Below are positions 43,589 through 44,397 of a stretch of DNA of 44,397 nt, one piece after another. The translations under genes were made by a program, and so were the position numbers. The stretch is from NCBI GenBank assembly GCA_946481235.1, contig CAMLME010000001.1, positions 1 to 44,397 of the forward strand, read 5' to 3'. The notes below the pieces were generated by a model. That model searched no databases and was not told the origin of the DNA. It worked only from the letters and a program-made list of their open reading frames with translations. Origin of the DNA: an uncultured Methylobacillus sp. Its GTDB lineage: Bacteria; Pseudomonadota; Gammaproteobacteria; Burkholderiales; Methylophilaceae. The first letter of the stretch is position 1; each line of letters begins with the position of its first letter.

Positions 43589-44071
43589 ATGTCTCCGAGC
43601 GAGTTAGAGAAATATCTTCACGACCACATTCCCCTCTCAAGGGCGATGGAAATCGGCGTAGTTCAGGTACAGCCTGAAGCCGTGATCCTGAGCGCGCCTC
43701 TTGCGCCGAACATCAATCACCGTGATACCGTCTTTGGTGGAAGCGCGTCCGCCGTGGCAATTTTGGCAGCTTGGTCTCTGCTGCACACTCGTCTGTCCGG
43801 TGAAGGCATAGCAAGTCGTTTGGTTATCCAACGGAACACAATGTCTTATGAGCGACCAATAGACGGAACATTTACCGCTGAGGCAGTCATCGCAAGTCCT
43901 GAAGCGTGGGGGCGGTTTCTACACATGTTCAAACGCCGGGGTAAGGCCCGAATCACGGTCACCTCTTTATTGAATTTCGGCGGTAAAGTAGCGGGGCGAT
44001 TCGAAGGTGAGTTCGTGGCGCTGGGTGCAACAGGCGCCCAACCAATCATCCCGCCGGACGCTGCGCGATAA
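43589..44071 (+). CDS. YiiD-type thioesterase-domain protein
   Basis: A 160-residue hotdog-fold protein resembling the C-terminal thioesterase domain of YiiD. Markers are LEKYLHDHIPLSRAMEIGV, VILSAPLAPNINHRDTVFGGSASAVAILAAWSLLHTRL and LVIQRNTMSYERPIDGTFTAEAVI. Such proteins probably hydrolyse acyl-CoA or acyl-carrier thioesters. NHRDTVFGGS is the conserved helix entry of the family. Only the thioesterase half is present; the acetyltransferase half of E. coli YiiD is absent. A TATAAT -10 lies 31 nt upstream of the ATG. It is transcribed alone and ends before the terminator at 44159. Confidence 0.87.
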   Translation: MSPSELEKYLHDHIPLSRAMEIGVVQVQPEAVILSAPLAPNINHRDTVFGGSASAVAILAAWSLLHTRLSGEGIASRLVIQRNTMSYERPIDGTFTAEAVIASPEAWGRFLHMFKRRGKARITVTSLLNFGGKVAGRFEGEFVALGATGAQPIIPPDAAR

Positions 44072-44158
44072 AGCCGCGGAGCACCAGTGAATTCAAACGC
44101 TCCTAATTGTCTTCAATGGGTCGTAGCGGTCACTAATCATCACTCTATGGAGTGCCAT

Positions 44159-44184
44159 AAAAGTCTGCAATTGCAGACTTTTTT
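44159..44184 (+). terminator. Intrinsic terminator after the thioesterase gene
   Basis: A perfect 24-nt palindrome, AAAAGTCTGC-AATT-GCAGACTTTT, followed by two more T. It is about 90 nt after the stop and could also stop transcription from the right. Confidence 0.88.
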
Positions 44185-44243
44185 ACTAATGATGTAGTCA
44201 ATATCTAGGCAATGGGATGTGCAGATTTTTGCGTCGGTTCCGG

Positions 44244-44305
44244 CAGCATAAACGTGCCGCGTTTATTTGACAGCATAACCGCTCCGTAGCGGCACGGTTA
44301 TGCTG
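44244..44305. repeat. Two tandem hairpins sharing a CAGCATAA repeat
   Basis: Hairpin 1 is ATAAACG-TGCCG-CGTTTAT (44248-44266). Hairpin 2 has an 11-bp stem CAGCATAACCG / CGGTTATGCTG (44271-44281 with 44295-44305), and its interior can alternatively pair CCGCT with AGCGG. CAGCATAA recurs at 44244 and 44271. There is no T run, so it is not a terminator. It could be a REP-like element. Confidence 0.5.
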
Positions 44306-44342
44306 CTACGGACGACATTTCGGACTGCATTGTATTTCTGAA

Positions 44343-44397
44343 TGGTGGACCGGAGGAGGATCGAACTCCCGACCTTCGCATTGCGAACGCGACGCTC
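44343..44397 (-). tRNA. tRNA-Ala (anticodon CGC), 3' part, truncated by the window edge
   Basis: The minus strand gives the end of a D-stem, an anticodon stem TCGCG/TGCGA with loop TTCGCAA (anticodon CGC, reading GCG), a short variable region AGGTC, a T-arm GGGAG-TTCGATC-CTCCT, the acceptor strand CCGGTCC, A73 and an encoded CCA. U at position 70 fits the G3-U70 identity pair of alanine tRNA; the 5' half lies outside the window. Confidence 0.95.

Overview
The window reads as chromosome of a betaproteobacterium, most likely of the Nitrosomonadales / methylotroph-related group. This is inferred from gene content: an EpsA/E/F/G/L-type exopolysaccharide (EPS) locus of the kind named in Methylobacillus, an mxaRSACKL-like cluster, opgGH, and a terminal tRNA-Ala(CGC). 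Gene density is high, with many ATGA/GTGA start-stop overlaps. I see no insertion sequence, prophage or CRISPR array.

Layout. (1) 1-5519: ordinary genes, nearly all on the minus strand: DUF2846-type lipoprotein, VOC protein, small membrane protein, OmpA-like lipoprotein, glutathione S-transferase, TrhO, and an EAL phosphodiesterase with a C-terminal sensor domain. (2) 5954-29956: a roughly 24 kb EPS locus. A minus-strand arm holds the LuxR-type regulator EpsA, an initiating sugar-phosphate transferase and a VanZ-like protein. A plus-strand arm holds a cNMP-binding protein, EpsE/F/G, flippase, pyruvyltransferase-like protein, polymerase, three glycosyltransferases, a serine-acetyltransferase-like protein, three acyltransferases, an unknown secreted protein, then WecG-type transferase, GalE, GalU and the outer-membrane protein EpsL. 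A small protein with a PEP-CTERM-like tail (5954-6298) stands beside it, but no exosortase is present. (3) 30109-34223: opgG-opgH for osmoregulated periplasmic glucans. (4) 34740-36111: quinone oxidoreductase and a DUF4186 protein. (5) 36098-41405: the six-gene mxaRSACKL-like operon, without methanol dehydrogenase genes in view. (6) 41573-44397: FemAB/GNAT-like protein, YjfB-like protein, a thioesterase, tandem hairpins and a partial tRNA-Ala.

The most interesting result is regulatory. Consensus or near-consensus sigma-54 promoters (TGGCAC-N5-TTGC) lie in front of epsA, the wecG-galE-galU-epsL operon and opgGH. Each has an 18-bp dyad TGTCT-N8-AGACA about 154-159 bp upstream of the -12 element. 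The distance is identical at epsA and wecG. Each also has an IHF-consensus site between dyad and promoter. At epsA, wecG and a fourth candidate promoter before the EAL gene, the IHF site sits exactly 6 nt upstream of the -24 box. I infer an RpoN/IHF/enhancer-binding-protein regulon that couples EPS production, UDP-glucose supply (GalU, GalE) and periplasmic glucan synthesis. The activator itself is not in the window.

Two other points deserve attention. EpsG has lost the Walker A lysine and one Walker A' aspartate. The mxaR promoter carries a perfect 20-bp palindrome across its spacer and -10.
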